Shown one piece after another: positions 49,981-57,458 of a DNA stretch of 64,000 bases. The position numbers and the translations under genes are program-made. Numbering within the stretch: the stretch's first letter is position 1; each line of letters begins with the position of its first letter. Where the stretch lies: assembly GCF_000474215.1 (NCBI RefSeq), contig NZ_BAUC01000019.1, positions 1 to 64,000 on the forward strand, given 5' to 3'. Source of the DNA: Edwardsiella hoshinae NBRC 105699 = ATCC 33379. Its GTDB lineage: Bacteria > Pseudomonadota > Gammaproteobacteria > Enterobacterales > Enterobacteriaceae. The notes under the pieces were generated by a model, which worked only from the letters and a program-made list of their open reading frames with translations, had not been told where the DNA came from and ran no database searches.

Positions 49981-50880
49981 CTATCCTCCCAGTGTCGCGC
50001 TCAAGCCGCATTGACTTGCATAGGCGCAAGCGGCATCCAGCAAGGCGGGATCGTTGAATGCCTGTTCCGGGGCCAGATAGGGGCGATCGAGCAGGCGGTA
50101 CTTGTTGCGCCCCAAGGTGTGGTAGGGCAGAAAGTGGATCGTGCTGGTCGCCAGCTCACTGGCGGCGAAATCGATGATGCGTTGAATGTCGTTGAGATCG
50201 GTGTTGAAGCCAGGGATCAATGGGACACGCAGGATCAGGGCTTTACCGCGGGCGGACAGGCGACGCAGGTTATCCATGACGCGTCCTACGCTACCGCCGG
50301 TCCAGGTACGGAAGCGCTCCCTATCCACCTGTTTGAGATCGGCCAGAAACAGATCTGTCCACGGCAGCGCCGGGGCCACATAGCGCCAAGGGACATGCAG
50401 GCAGGTTTCGACAGCGGTGTGGATCCCGGCTTGCTGGCAGCGACGCAGCAGCGTTTCGGCTAAGTGTGGCTGCATGAAGGGTTCCCCACCGGAGAGGGTA
50501 ATGCCGCCGCCGCTGCGTTGATAAAAAGGACGATCGCGTTCGATCTGCTGGAGGATCGCCGCGACGGACATCTCTTCGCCACAGACCGTCAACGCCTGGC
50601 TGGGGCAGCAGTCACGTAGCGCTGCAATGGCGCGCGCATCTGCGTGTGCGCGTAGCAGTCTTATCCCCCGTCCTTCGCGTACCGCGACGTTGGGCGCAGC
50701 TGTCTGGCACTGCGTACACGCCGCCAAACAGCTGCGGGCGTCATAGAGCAATTCTGGAGCGCGCGCTAAACTCTCCGGGTTCTGGCACCAGCGGCAGGCG
50801 AGCGAACACCCTTTAAAAAAGATCACCGTGCGGATCCCGGGACCATCGTGTGTGGAGTAACGCTGAATATTAAATATCAT
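49981..50880 (-). CDS. pflE: Glycyl-radical enzyme activase PflE (YbiY)
   Basis: A radical-SAM enzyme that generates the glycyl radical on PflF. The 299-residue protein has the CX3CX2C motif in [16 protein letters not shown], an inserted ferredoxin-like cysteine cluster (SCLAACTQC and [11 protein letters not shown]), and [14 protein letters not shown]. The start [15 protein letters not shown] at 50880 matches E. coli YbiY; an adjacent ATG at 50883 is possible and frame continues to 50952. GGAG lies upstream. Confidence 0.92.
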   Translation of the reverse strand: MIFNIQRYSTHDGPGIRTVIFFKGCSLACRWCQNPESLARAPELLYDARSCLAACTQCQTAAPNVAVREGRGIRLLRAHADARAIAALRDCCPSQALTVCGEEMSVAAILQQIERDRPFYQRSGGGITLSGGEPFMQPHLAETLLRRCQQAGIHTAVETCLHVPWRYVAPALPWTDLFLADLKQVDRERFRTWTGGSVGRVMDNLRRLSARGKALILRVPLIPGFNTDLNDIQRIIDFAASELATSTIHFLPYHTLGRNKYRLLDRPYLAPEQAFNDPALLDAACAYASQCGLSATLGG

Positions 50881-51275
50881 CATTAAGACTCCAACGTTCT
50901 TCTTATGAAGATTAAATAGCTTCCGAATGAAAGTAAAGTTGATACTAATCAATCATTGCTGATCTTTTCATCGCTGAGTAGGACAAAAATCAGCCTTACC
51001 CCAGCGTGATTAAGGACACCAGCATGGAGGACTATCTCGACAGCACCGATTGCGTGCGCATGCGACGCCTAACCATACCTTGCCACCGAGGGGGCTAAGC
51101 TATCAGGCTGGTGCCGGAGGTTGCCGAACCGTTCATCGGCGCGCTAGCCGGGACGGTGACGTTAGCGCAGTGTGAGCGGGAGCACCTGGCGGTTTATGCT
51201 CACCGTGACGCGGTAAGCGTTCATGGCGCCTCTTTGAGGACTGAGGGACAAAATAGGGGCAATCATTTCCAAGCA
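50881..51275. other. pflE-prophage junction region, no secure gene
   Basis: A 395-base stretch between pflE and the displaced tRNA end. Short frames at about 51024 (MEDYLDSTDC, stopped after 24 codons) and 51111 (61 codons) occur in the plus direction and may be remnants of one broken host gene; I cannot name it. No rRNA or tRNA is seen. Confidence 0.3.
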
Positions 51276-51305
51276 ACAAAAAAGCCACCCGGTTAAAGGT
51301 GGCTT
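51276..51305 (-). terminator. Terminator of the original tRNA-Ile gene
   Basis: On the minus strand AAGCCACC/GGTGGCTT forms a stem followed by TTTT. It lies 27 bases past the CCA end of the tRNA remnant, as expected for the host tRNA terminator. Confidence 0.75.
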
Positions 51306-51331
51306 AAATGACTGAATCTAAAGCTAAAATT

Positions 51332-51376
51332 TGGTGGCCCCTGTTGGGTTTGAACCAACGACCAAGCGATTATGAG
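51332..51376 (-). repeat. attL: displaced 3' part of a tRNA-Ile(CAT) gene
   Basis: On the minus strand these 45 bases read from the anticodon loop (ACTCATAA) through the T-arm (GGTTCAAACC) to GGGGCCACCA, the 3' part of a tRNA-Ile2 (CAT anticodon). Similarity to a tRNA stops abruptly at 51377, and the 5' part is missing. Phage 186 integrates in this same tRNA gene in E. coli. The intact copy should lie at the other prophage end, outside the window. Confidence 0.85.
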
Positions 51377-51430
51377 TTCCTACCGGAACAACCGAAAATC
51401 AATAGTTTGCGTTATTTATCATTGACATAG

Positions 51431-51492
51431 ATTGCCATTGTTTGCCAATGATTACCCATTATTCGCCATTTCCACCGCCACTTTATCGCCAC
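51431..51492. repeat. GCCA direct repeats near att (Apl/Int arm sites)
   Basis: The motif TTGCCATTG and variants (TTGCCAATG, TACCCATTA, TCGCCATTT, CCGCCACTT, TCGCCACAT) recurs six times with 10- to 12-base spacing. In phage 186, Apl binds direct repeats spaced 10 or 11 bases at att to act as excisionase. The same GGC motif at a 10-base period lies between the phage pR and pL promoters at 54039-54061. Confidence 0.6.
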
Positions 51493-51500
51493 ATTTACTA

Positions 51501-52394
51501 TCAATACATCGCAATTTTCAAATAGCCAAAGCCATCCTTCAGGTGAAGATTAGTCATCAGCTGTTGAGCGTCTGAAGGTACTGGCATTGCTACATGCTCG
51601 GGATTATCTTCAAACATGTCATCTTGCCGCTCAAGATAGTAGTTATAATCCATCCTTTGGAGGTAAGCATGCATGTCAAACTTGTCACCAAATTCAAGGA
51701 GAAATGATTGTATATAGAGCGCTGTGACCCGAGTCGCAGAAATTAGTAAGCCATGCAATACATGCCACATCTCGGCTGAACCGTAATATTCAGGCACAAG
51801 ATTTATTGGAATTGTACCATGCGCAATAAAATTTCTTAGGTTGCGAACTATATGAAGCCCGTGACACTTGTGACCCTTTGGGTAGTTTTTAATAATGCTT
51901 ATTTGAGGGTCGTATTCTTTTTTATACTTCTCGAATCTCGAAAACAAGTTGTCACAATAATGATAGAAGCCTACAGGCAAATTTTGTTCGTCGGTTTTTT
52001 CGAACAAAAGAACACTTTTCTTACTGTCATTGTACTCTCTATTACTTTTAATCTCCTTTGACGAAAGAGTGTAATATGTACTGGCGAAACGGTATGTTTC
52101 CTCTAATGCGTTAGAGGTATATAGAAAACGGGTCAGTGCAGTTGAGTAGCGGCTGTAATGGAGCCGTTCAGCTTCATATGCTTCGGCAGCAGGTCTGCAC
52201 CATATCAGGTCAGAGCCTGCGTATTTTTCTGGGGCAATTTGAACTTCATCGAGGTATGCTGAAAGCTTAAGCCATTCAGCAATATTTGAAAAATTATCAT
52301 ATCTGTCGGATTTAAAATATTCGCAAGCTATAGATAATTCATAAAGATGATTATCGAGCTTGCTTAGCTTGTTACAGATAGGACACTTTTTCAT
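51501..52394 (-). CDS. HEPN-motif protein of unknown function, cotranscribed with int
   Basis: I do not recognise this 297-residue protein by name. It has an N-terminal CPIC pair (Cys4, Cys7) and, in the helical C-terminal half, RNLRNFIAHG with R187-N-x3-H192, the Rx4-6H motif of HEPN ribonuclease domains. Its ATG overlaps the int stop in ATGA, so it is translated with int and cI and should be expressed in the lysogen. Codon use and composition are A+T-rich relative to the host. HEPN toxins are common in abortive infection; that role here is inference. Confidence 0.6.
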   Translation of the reverse strand: MKKCPICNKLSKLDNHLYELSIACEYFKSDRYDNFSNIAEWLKLSAYLDEVQIAPEKYAGSDLIWCRPAAEAYEAERLHYSRYSTALTRFLYTSNALEETYRFASTYYTLSSKEIKSNREYNDSKKSVLLFEKTDEQNLPVGFYHYCDNLFSRFEKYKKEYDPQISIIKNYPKGHKCHGLHIVRNLRNFIAHGTIPINLVPEYYGSAEMWHVLHGLLISATRVTALYIQSFLLEFGDKFDMHAYLQRMDYNYYLERQDDMFEDNPEHVAMPVPSDAQQLMTNLHLKDGFGYLKIAMY

Positions 52395-53407
52395 TGGTGT
52401 TCCTTGTGAGTACTAAGTGGATTGAGCTTTACTGCATCTTCTAAGTGGTCTGGAGCAAAATGTGCGTAACGCATTGTCATCTTGATGTCGGTATGGCCGA
52501 GCACACGTTGCAAGATAAGAATATTACCACCATTCATCATAAAGTGGCTGGCGAAGGTGTGGCGCAATACATGGGTAAGTTGTCCGGCTGGCAACTCAAT
52601 GTTAGTGCGTTGTAGCGCCGAACGAAAAGCACCATAGCAATTCTGGAATAAGCTACCATGCTCTTTGTTTTTAGCTGGTAATTCTTCATAAAGTTCTTTG
52701 CTGATTGGTACAGTGCGATTCTTCTTACCTTTAGTGTAGTTATAGGTAATTTTATATTTTGATAGCTGTGATTTCTTGAGGCCTTCGGCTTCAGACCAGC
52801 GAGCACCAGTTGCAAGGCATATTTTTACAACGGATACTAAATCAGGGTGTTCGTGTCGTTTGCACTCGTCAAGAAGCGCTGCAATCTGTTCCTTCGTGAG
52901 CCAGGCCATTTCCATTTCTTCTGTGCGGAATGGGCGCATATTTTTCAGTGGATTTTCACCTTTCCATTCTCCGAGCCGGTTTAGCTCATTGAACACCGCC
53001 CGGAAATAAGCCAGCTCAAGATTAAGCGTGCGAGGTGATACTTCTTTTACCCTGTTCGAACGGGCGTAATCACCTTTTAACCGCTTTTCTCGATACCGGG
53101 AAAACATCTGCGCATCAAAATCGCGAGCCAGCGGCTCTCCCATGCAATCAAACGCATGATGCATAGCCAGCTTCCGCTTTTCGCCGTCCTTTAGAGTGAT
53201 TCCATGCGCGCTATACCAGGAATTGACAAGTTCTTTTAGAGAACGGCGGTCTTCTTTTTCTTCTTGCCAAGGGTGCTGTATCTTGTGCTGTTCAAAAGCC
53301 AGCGCCTCGCCTTTGGTGGCAAACTTCCTTCTGATGCGTTTGCCTTTCGCCCCATTAGGATAGATTTCGCAAATCCATCCTCCAGCCGGATTTTTACGGA
53401 CGGCCAT
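52391..53407 (-). CDS. int: Phage 186/P2-type tyrosine integrase
   Basis: A site-specific recombinase for integration in the tRNA-Ile gene. The 338-residue protein has an N-terminal AP2-like arm-binding region (AGGWICEIYPNGAKGKRIRRKF in part), a core-binding domain, and the catalytic set: Arg in LATGARWSEAEGL, HVLRHTFASHF (HxxR), LGHTDIKMTMRYAH with the nucleophile Tyr. Its start overlaps the cI stop (TGATG), making a cI-int-HEPN operon. Confidence 0.95.
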   Translation of the reverse strand: MAVRKNPAGGWICEIYPNGAKGKRIRRKFATKGEALAFEQHKIQHPWQEEKEDRRSLKELVNSWYSAHGITLKDGEKRKLAMHHAFDCMGEPLARDFDAQMFSRYREKRLKGDYARSNRVKEVSPRTLNLELAYFRAVFNELNRLGEWKGENPLKNMRPFRTEEMEMAWLTKEQIAALLDECKRHEHPDLVSVVKICLATGARWSEAEGLKKSQLSKYKITYNYTKGKKNRTVPISKELYEELPAKNKEHGSLFQNCYGAFRSALQRTNIELPAGQLTHVLRHTFASHFMMNGGNILILQRVLGHTDIKMTMRYAHFAPDHLEDAVKLNPLSTHKEHQ

Positions 53408-53982
53408 CAGTTAACCTCGTTGTAGACACCCACCACTCGACCTAATGCTTTAATGTCGTCAAATCCACACTCGAAGGGAACCTTACCCCCTGCAACGTGA
53501 AGTTTTTTGCCGGGCAACTTCGTCAATTCTCGAATGCTAATAGCACCTTCAATATCGACAAGCCATTCACCATCTGCAAGAGAGGTGTCGCGCTCAATGA
53601 AATAGAGTTTTCCGTCAGCGTAGACGGCAATCGGGTTTATAAGCGGTTTGCTAAAGAACTTACCAGCAATGCTCAAATCCCCATCGCTAACCAAAGATTC
53701 TTCACTTAAAGTGAATCTTTCCACGCTTTGGGTATCGGTTTTCGTGTTTCCGGTTGCTGGTGCCCCCTTACCAGTGAGTAACCAGGCGAGATTGGCGCCA
53801 GTTTCAAGAGCGCAATGCACAATAAAGTCATAAGAAATAGAATCGCGGCTGTACCTGTTAGCAAGAGAGCTTGATGCAATTTCGAAGTGTCTAGCTAATT
53901 GAATTTTCTGAGAAAAACCGTAAGCCTCGCAAATCCTATCCAACACTTCTTCGTTGTTTAATCCAAGACCTTCAATTCTCAT
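53407..53982 (-). CDS. cI: Phage 186-type CI repressor
   Basis: The 191-residue protein closely resembles 186 CI (192 residues): N-terminal DNA-binding domain MRIEGLGLNNEEVLDRICEA and YDFIVHCALETGANLAWLLTGKG in part, and a C-terminal oligomerisation domain with GAISIRELTKLPGKKLHVAGGK. It lacks the Ala-Gly cleavage site of lambda CI; 186 CI is instead inactivated by the SOS-induced antirepressor Tum. It maintains lysogeny and is divergent from apl. Confidence 0.94.
   Translation of the reverse strand: MRIEGLGLNNEEVLDRICEAYGFSQKIQLARHFEIASSSLANRYSRDSISYDFIVHCALETGANLAWLLTGKGAPATGNTKTDTQSVERFTLSEESLVSDGDLSIAGKFFSKPLINPIAVYADGKLYFIERDTSLADGEWLVDIEGAISIRELTKLPGKKLHVAGGKVPFECGFDDIKALGRVVGVYNEVN
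53701..53716. promoter_or_regulatory. CI flanking operator FL
   Basis: TTCACTTAAAGTGAAT is an inverted repeat inside cI, about 300 bases from pR. 186 CI wheels bind flanking sites FL and FR on either side of pR/pL; a matching site is at 54375-54391. Confidence 0.6.
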
Positions 53983-53996
53983 GTAGTTTTAACCTA

Positions 53997-54025
53997 TTTA
54001 CAAACTCCATTTTGGGAGTTATGTT
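53997..54025 (+). promoter_or_regulatory. Early lytic promoter pR with CI operator
   Basis: TTTACA and TATGTT are exactly 17 bases apart, and between them lies the inverted repeat AACTCC-ATTTT-GGGAGTT. A repressor bound there would block the promoter. It drives apl and cII. The opposing pL for cI is probably within 54030-54080 (TTGCCA on the minus strand), but its -10 is weak. Confidence 0.65.
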
Positions 54026-54035
54026 AAGCCTAAAC

Positions 54036-54064
54036 CTAGGCAATTAATGGCGAGCGTTGGCAAA
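54036..54064. repeat. Apl-binding-like repeats between pR and pL
   Basis: AGGCAA, TGGCGA and TGGCAA follow at exactly 10-base intervals (GGC at 54039, 54049 and 54059). They are in inverse orientation to the GCCA repeats at att. In 186 Apl binds both places and represses pR and pL. Confidence 0.55.
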
Positions 54065-54111
54065 CAGATAGCTATTAATTGCAATCTTTAGCAAAAGGAG
54101 AATCATGCAAC

Positions 54112-54375
54112 ATGGCTTCTGAAATCGCAATCATCAAAGTGCCTGCACCTATCGTTACTCTGCAGCAATTCGCAGAGCTTGAGGGTGTTTCTGAACGCAC
54201 CGCTTACCGCTGGACAACCGGCGACAACCCTTGTGTACCAATCGAACCCCGCACTATCCGTAAAGGCTGCAAGAAAGCAGGTGGCCCGATTCGTATTTAT
54301 TACGCACGCTGGAAAGAAGAGCAGTTGCGTAAGGCGCTGGGTCATTCCCGTTTTCAACTCGTCATTGGCGCTTAA
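54112..54375 (+). CDS. apl: Phage 186-type Apl excisionase/regulator
   Basis: Apl is the combined excisionase and transcriptional repressor of 186-type phages, functionally like P2 Cox. The 87-residue product has a MerR-like helix-turn-helix (LQQFAELEGVSERTAYRWT). The ATG at 54112 gives the known length of 87; AAGGAG is upstream, with a competing out-of-frame ATG at 54105 between them. The stop adjoins the FR operator. Confidence 0.9.
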   Translation: MASEIAIIKVPAPIVTLQQFAELEGVSERTAYRWTTGDNPCVPIEPRTIRKGCKKAGGPIRIYYARWKEEQLRKALGHSRFQLVIGA

Positions 54376-54391
54376 TTCACTTTATGTGAAT
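54375..54391. promoter_or_regulatory. CI flanking operator FR
   Basis: ATTCAC-TTTAT-GTGAAT is a perfect inverted repeat between apl and cII, about 350 bases from pR on the other side from FL. It has the 186 CI half-site ATTCAC. Confidence 0.65.
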
Positions 54392-54405
54392 TGGAAGGAT
54401 GCAAC

Positions 54406-54915
54406 ATGTTTGATTTTCAGGTTTCCAAACATCCCCACTATGACGAAGCGTGCCGGGCTTTTGCGCAGCGTCACAACATGGCGAAGCTGGCCGAGCGTGC
54501 GGGTATGAACGTTCAAACGTTACGCAACAAGCTCAACCAGGAACAACCTCACCAGTTTACGCCGCCTGAATTGTGGCTACTGACTGACCTGACCGAAGAT
54601 TCAACCCTCGTTGATGGTTTTCTGGCGCAGATTCACTGCCTGCCATGCGTACCGGTTAATGAGCTGGCTAAAGACAAATTGCAGTCTTACGTCATGCGCG
54701 CAATGCGTGAACTCGGCGAACTGGCGAGCGGCGCGGTATCTGATAAACGTCTGACCTCTGCCCGTAAGCACAACATGATTGAAAGCGTTAATGCTGGCAT
54801 TCGCATGTTGTCATTATCGGCGTTGGCGCTGCATGCGCGTCTGCAGACTAATCCCGCTATGTCGAGCGTGGTCGATACCATGAGCGGTATCGGTGCATCA
54901 TTCGGTCTGATTTGA
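54406..54915 (+). CDS. cII: Phage 186-type CII lysogeny activator
   Basis: CII of 186 activates the pE promoter for establishment of lysogeny. The 169-residue product has the same length and a helix-turn-helix (LAERAGMNVQTLRNKLN) after HYDEACRAFAQRHNMAK. The ATG at 54406 follows GGAAGG; the frame extends to 54391. It is the second gene of the pR transcript. Confidence 0.92.
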   Translation: MFDFQVSKHPHYDEACRAFAQRHNMAKLAERAGMNVQTLRNKLNQEQPHQFTPPELWLLTDLTEDSTLVDGFLAQIHCLPCVPVNELAKDKLQSYVMRAMRELGELASGAVSDKRLTSARKHNMIESVNAGIRMLSLSALALHARLQTNPAMSSVVDTMSGIGASFGLI

Positions 54916-54922
54916 GGTGCGT

Positions 54923-55123
54923 ATGCTGAAAAGTGAACCGTCATTCGCGTCTCTGCTAGTCAAGCAAAGTCCAGGCATGCACTACGGCCACGGCTGGATC
55001 GCAGGTAAGGACGGCAAGCGCTGGCACCCGAGCCGCTCACAGGCTGATTTACTGGCTGGCCTCTCTACTCAAAAGCAGGGGGAATCATGGCTATCGAATC
55101 TGTTTCCGCGACTGTTCCGCTGA
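54923..55123 (+). CDS. fil: Phage filamentation protein Fil family
   Basis: A 66-residue protein with the family core SFASLLVKQSPGMHYGHGWI (residues about 8-27) and KRWHPSRSQADLLAGLS. 186 Fil delays host cell division when expressed. The ATG at 54923 has TTTGAGG upstream; a GTG two codons earlier is possible. It overlaps the next gene by 37 bases. Confidence 0.75.
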   Translation: MLKSEPSFASLLVKQSPGMHYGHGWIAGKDGKRWHPSRSQADLLAGLSTQKQGESWLSNLFPRLFR

Positions 55124-55425
55124 AGGCGGGTGAACGTCTGGCCGGTCTCAATCATGTGGCTGAATTGCGCGCGAAATATTGGGGCGATAGCTGGAAAGAG
55201 GTTGAGCGTTTTGTTGATGATATGCGCGATAAACGTGACCCACAATATGAAGAAAATAATCGGGCGCTGGCCGCTATTTTCTTTCTTGCAAAATTACCGG
55301 CGGCTCGTCATGAGCTCGAATTAAGTGAGCTGACTACTGACGAGAAAAAAGCGCTTATTACAGCGATGAATCATTTTCGTGCAGTAGTGAGCTTATTTCC
55401 AAAACGGCTAACCATGCCGAATTAA
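55087..55425 (+). CDS. DUF5347-type phage protein
   Basis: A 112-residue early phage protein of unknown function, with LAGLNHVAELRAKYWG and a helical, charged body. I assign it to the DUF5347 group found after fil in P2/186-like phages from memory of the family, not from a search. AGGGGGAATC lies before its ATG, within the end of fil. Confidence 0.65.
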   Translation: MAIESVSATVPLKAGERLAGLNHVAELRAKYWGDSWKEVERFVDDMRDKRDPQYEENNRALAAIFFLAKLPAARHELELSELTTDEKKALITAMNHFRAVVSLFPKRLTMPN

Positions 55426-55489
55426 CCAACGGCAGAAATTAATGGCGTAAACCCGCCGGGTATTCTTTTGCCTAAATTCAGGAGGATTT

Positions 55490-55723
55490 ATGAGTCGAGT
55501 TGTTTATTTTTCAACACCGAGAAATGCAGGAAAAAACACGCTGGATGAATTGTTTAAAGAAGCCAAAAAAGAAGAGCGTAAAGACCGCGCGCTCGCTGTT
55601 TCAATCCGTCTTGAGGCGCTGGCTATCCATATCACCAAAGAGGGCATGAGCGGCACTGAAGCTGCCGAACTGCTGCGCCGTGAAGCAACCCGCTTTGAGA
55701 ATGAATCACAGGAGCTGCACTAA
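55490..55723 (+). CDS. DUF2732-type phage protein
   Basis: A 77-residue, strongly helical and charged protein (LDELFKEAKKEERKDRAL; AAELLRREATRFENES). This looks like the DUF2732 group of P2-like early regions. AGGAGG precedes the ATG. Its stop overlaps the next start in TAATG. Confidence 0.65.
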   Translation: MSRVVYFSTPRNAGKNTLDELFKEAKKEERKDRALAVSIRLEALAIHITKEGMSGTEAAELLRREATRFENESQELH

Positions 55724-55944
55724 TGGCCGACGCAATGGATTTAGCACAACTGCGCGAGCAGGAAGACCGCGAACGCCATATCAGCAACGCGCGCAGCCGT
55801 ATCGCTGCACCTTCCCGTTTCCTTTGCGAGGAATGTGACGCACCAATCCCGGAAGCTCGCCGCATTGCGATTCCGGGTGTGGCCTTTTGCGTGACCTGTC
55901 AGCAAATCGCTGAACTCAAGTCAAAACATTACAGGGGCGTATAA
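55723..55944 (+). CDS. TraR/DksA-type zinc-finger protein
   Basis: A 73-residue protein with a four-cysteine zinc finger (CEEC at about 37-40 and CVTC at about 59-62) around IPEARRIAIPG, the TraR/DksA signature. Such short homologues in phages and plasmids bind the RNA polymerase secondary channel like DksA with ppGpp. It overlaps the previous gene by one base and abuts the next. Confidence 0.85.
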   Translation: MADAMDLAQLREQEDRERHISNARSRIAAPSRFLCEECDAPIPEARRIAIPGVAFCVTCQQIAELKSKHYRGV

Positions 55945-56217
55945 ATGGGTATTCGTATCGAAGTCGGCGATAAATGGGTAATTACCAGCGACCAGTATCA
56001 ATTCATCCTGAATGAAAAGAAAGTCGTTAAGTCAGGTAATAAAGCTGGCGAGGAATGGCTCAATACCATCGGCTATTACCCAAAGATTAACCAGCTTATT
56101 TCCGGTCTAGTTCATCACCATATTCAAACTGCAACGTTTAATACTCTTTCTGAAATGGCGGCGGAAATAGAGAGAGTTGGCGCTATCTGCTCTGCGGAAT
56201 TTAAGGGGGAAAAATGA
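55945..56217 (+). CDS. DUF5405-type phage protein
   Basis: A 90-residue protein starting MGIRIEVGDKWVITSDQYQF with VKSGNKAGEEWLNTIGYYPK. I place it in the DUF5405 group of P2-like phages from memory. It overlaps the following gene by four bases (ATGA), so translation is coupled. Confidence 0.65.
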   Translation: MGIRIEVGDKWVITSDQYQFILNEKKVVKSGNKAGEEWLNTIGYYPKINQLISGLVHHHIQTATFNTLSEMAAEIERVGAICSAEFKGEK

Positions 56218-57458
56218 GCCAGTCAGCTACTGTAATTTCTGTTTCTGATATTTCGGAGAAGGTCAGGGAAATCGAAATAGCATACCACCGCTATTTGAAT
56301 TTATTCCGTATACCCGATGACCATAAAATAGTCGTGAATTATTCTGCCGGTAAAGACAGCACTGCGACTCTTGCTGTCGCCCATGCAGTGTTCGGAAACC
56401 GTGTACAAGCTGTAATGGCGGACACTGATAACGAGCATGAGTTGACTGTTGAATTTGCTCGCAACGTCCATCAGCAAATTGGCTGCAACCCAGTGCAGGT
56501 AGTTAAGCGGGTTTACACAGAGGCTGACTTTGCTAAACGCCGTGCATATCTGGAGAAAAACTGGCGAAAGCGTCAGGCAATCCGTATGGGAGTGTATCGT
56601 GGAATTGTAATGCCGTCCCTTGCTCGCGCGGACACTAAATTCGGTCAGGCGTGGTTACGTACCGCTGAACGGTGGGGAATTGAATTTGAAACACCTCTCG
56701 ACGCGGCACTTTCAGTTTTACATCCATCAGGAAACAGCTTCTTGGACTGTGCATTGCTTCACGGCAAGTTTCCAATGCTGCGCGACCGTTTCTGCACTGA
56801 TGAACTGAAAATTCAAATCGCTTATGAAAAAGCAATGCTGCCAATGCTGGACGATGGTGATGTTGTTGTTCAATGGTCTGGTGTACGAGCCGATGAGTCA
56901 TCAAAGCGAGCTGGTTATGAGCGTTTCGCTCCCGACCGACGAGACCCAGAATTTTTATATAACTTTCTACCTATCCATCAGTGGACAGCAGCCGATGTTT
57001 TTGCGCTGCATAAATATTTTGGTATTAAGCCAAACCAACTATACATGCAGGGAGCTTCGCGTGTTGGCTGCATGAACTGTGTTCTTAGCAACAAAGAAGA
57101 AATTGCCGAGACGGCAGCGCGCTGGCCGGAACACATCGAGAAGCACAAACAATGGGAACTAAAAGTTCGCCTGACCAGCCGCTGGGTACACTGGATGAGT
57201 GTTGGAGAAGTTAGCCAGCGCTGGATGAAGCAGTTTGATTTACCTCTTGGCCGCAATGTTCAGATGTTAGGTATTACACCAGAAGTCCAGAACATCGATT
57301 GGTCGGGATTCTATGGCCCGCGCGGGGGGCTTAATTCACCTGGCGTTGGCGATGTTGTTGAATGGGCTAAAACTGGCCGCGGCGGAAAGGTTTATGACCT
57401 CGTTAAAGCCAGTCTTGATACTGCTACTTGCTCCTCGCGCTACGGCCTGTGCGAATGA
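56214..57458 (+). CDS. PP-loop phosphoadenosine-phosphosulfate-reductase-family protein
   Basis: A 414-residue protein with the PP-loop VNYSAGKDSTATL (residues 42-54), then RFCTDELKI, WSGVRADESSKRAGY and PIHQWTAADVFALHKYFGI, ending its core with RVGCMNCVLSNKEE, a pair of cysteines typical of PAPS-reductase/DndC-like enzymes. These activate sulfate groups or sulfur transfer with ATP. It sits inside the early operon, coupled at both ends (four-base overlaps), where other P2-like phages can carry a DNA methylase. A role in modifying phage DNA or tRNA is possible; no dndA, B, D or E is nearby. Confidence 0.8.
   Translation: MSQSATVISVSDISEKVREIEIAYHRYLNLFRIPDDHKIVVNYSAGKDSTATLAVAHAVFGNRVQAVMADTDNEHELTVEFARNVHQQIGCNPVQVVKRVYTEADFAKRRAYLEKNWRKRQAIRMGVYRGIVMPSLARADTKFGQAWLRTAERWGIEFETPLDAALSVLHPSGNSFLDCALLHGKFPMLRDRFCTDELKIQIAYEKAMLPMLDDGDVVVQWSGVRADESSKRAGYERFAPDRRDPEFLYNFLPIHQWTAADVFALHKYFGIKPNQLYMQGASRVGCMNCVLSNKEEIAETAARWPEHIEKHKQWELKVRLTSRWVHWMSVGEVSQRWMKQFDLPLGRNVQMLGITPEVQNIDWSGFYGPRGGLNSPGVGDVVEWAKTGRGGKVYDLVKASLDTATCSSRYGLCE

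Noticed and set aside
51111-51296. 61-codon frame before the att site
   Set aside because: It runs through the tRNA terminator stem and has no ribosome site; at best a remnant.
56214-57458. Dnd phosphorothioation system
   Set aside because: Only one PP-loop gene is present; dndB, dndD, dndE and a local desulfurase are missing, so the full system cannot be claimed.
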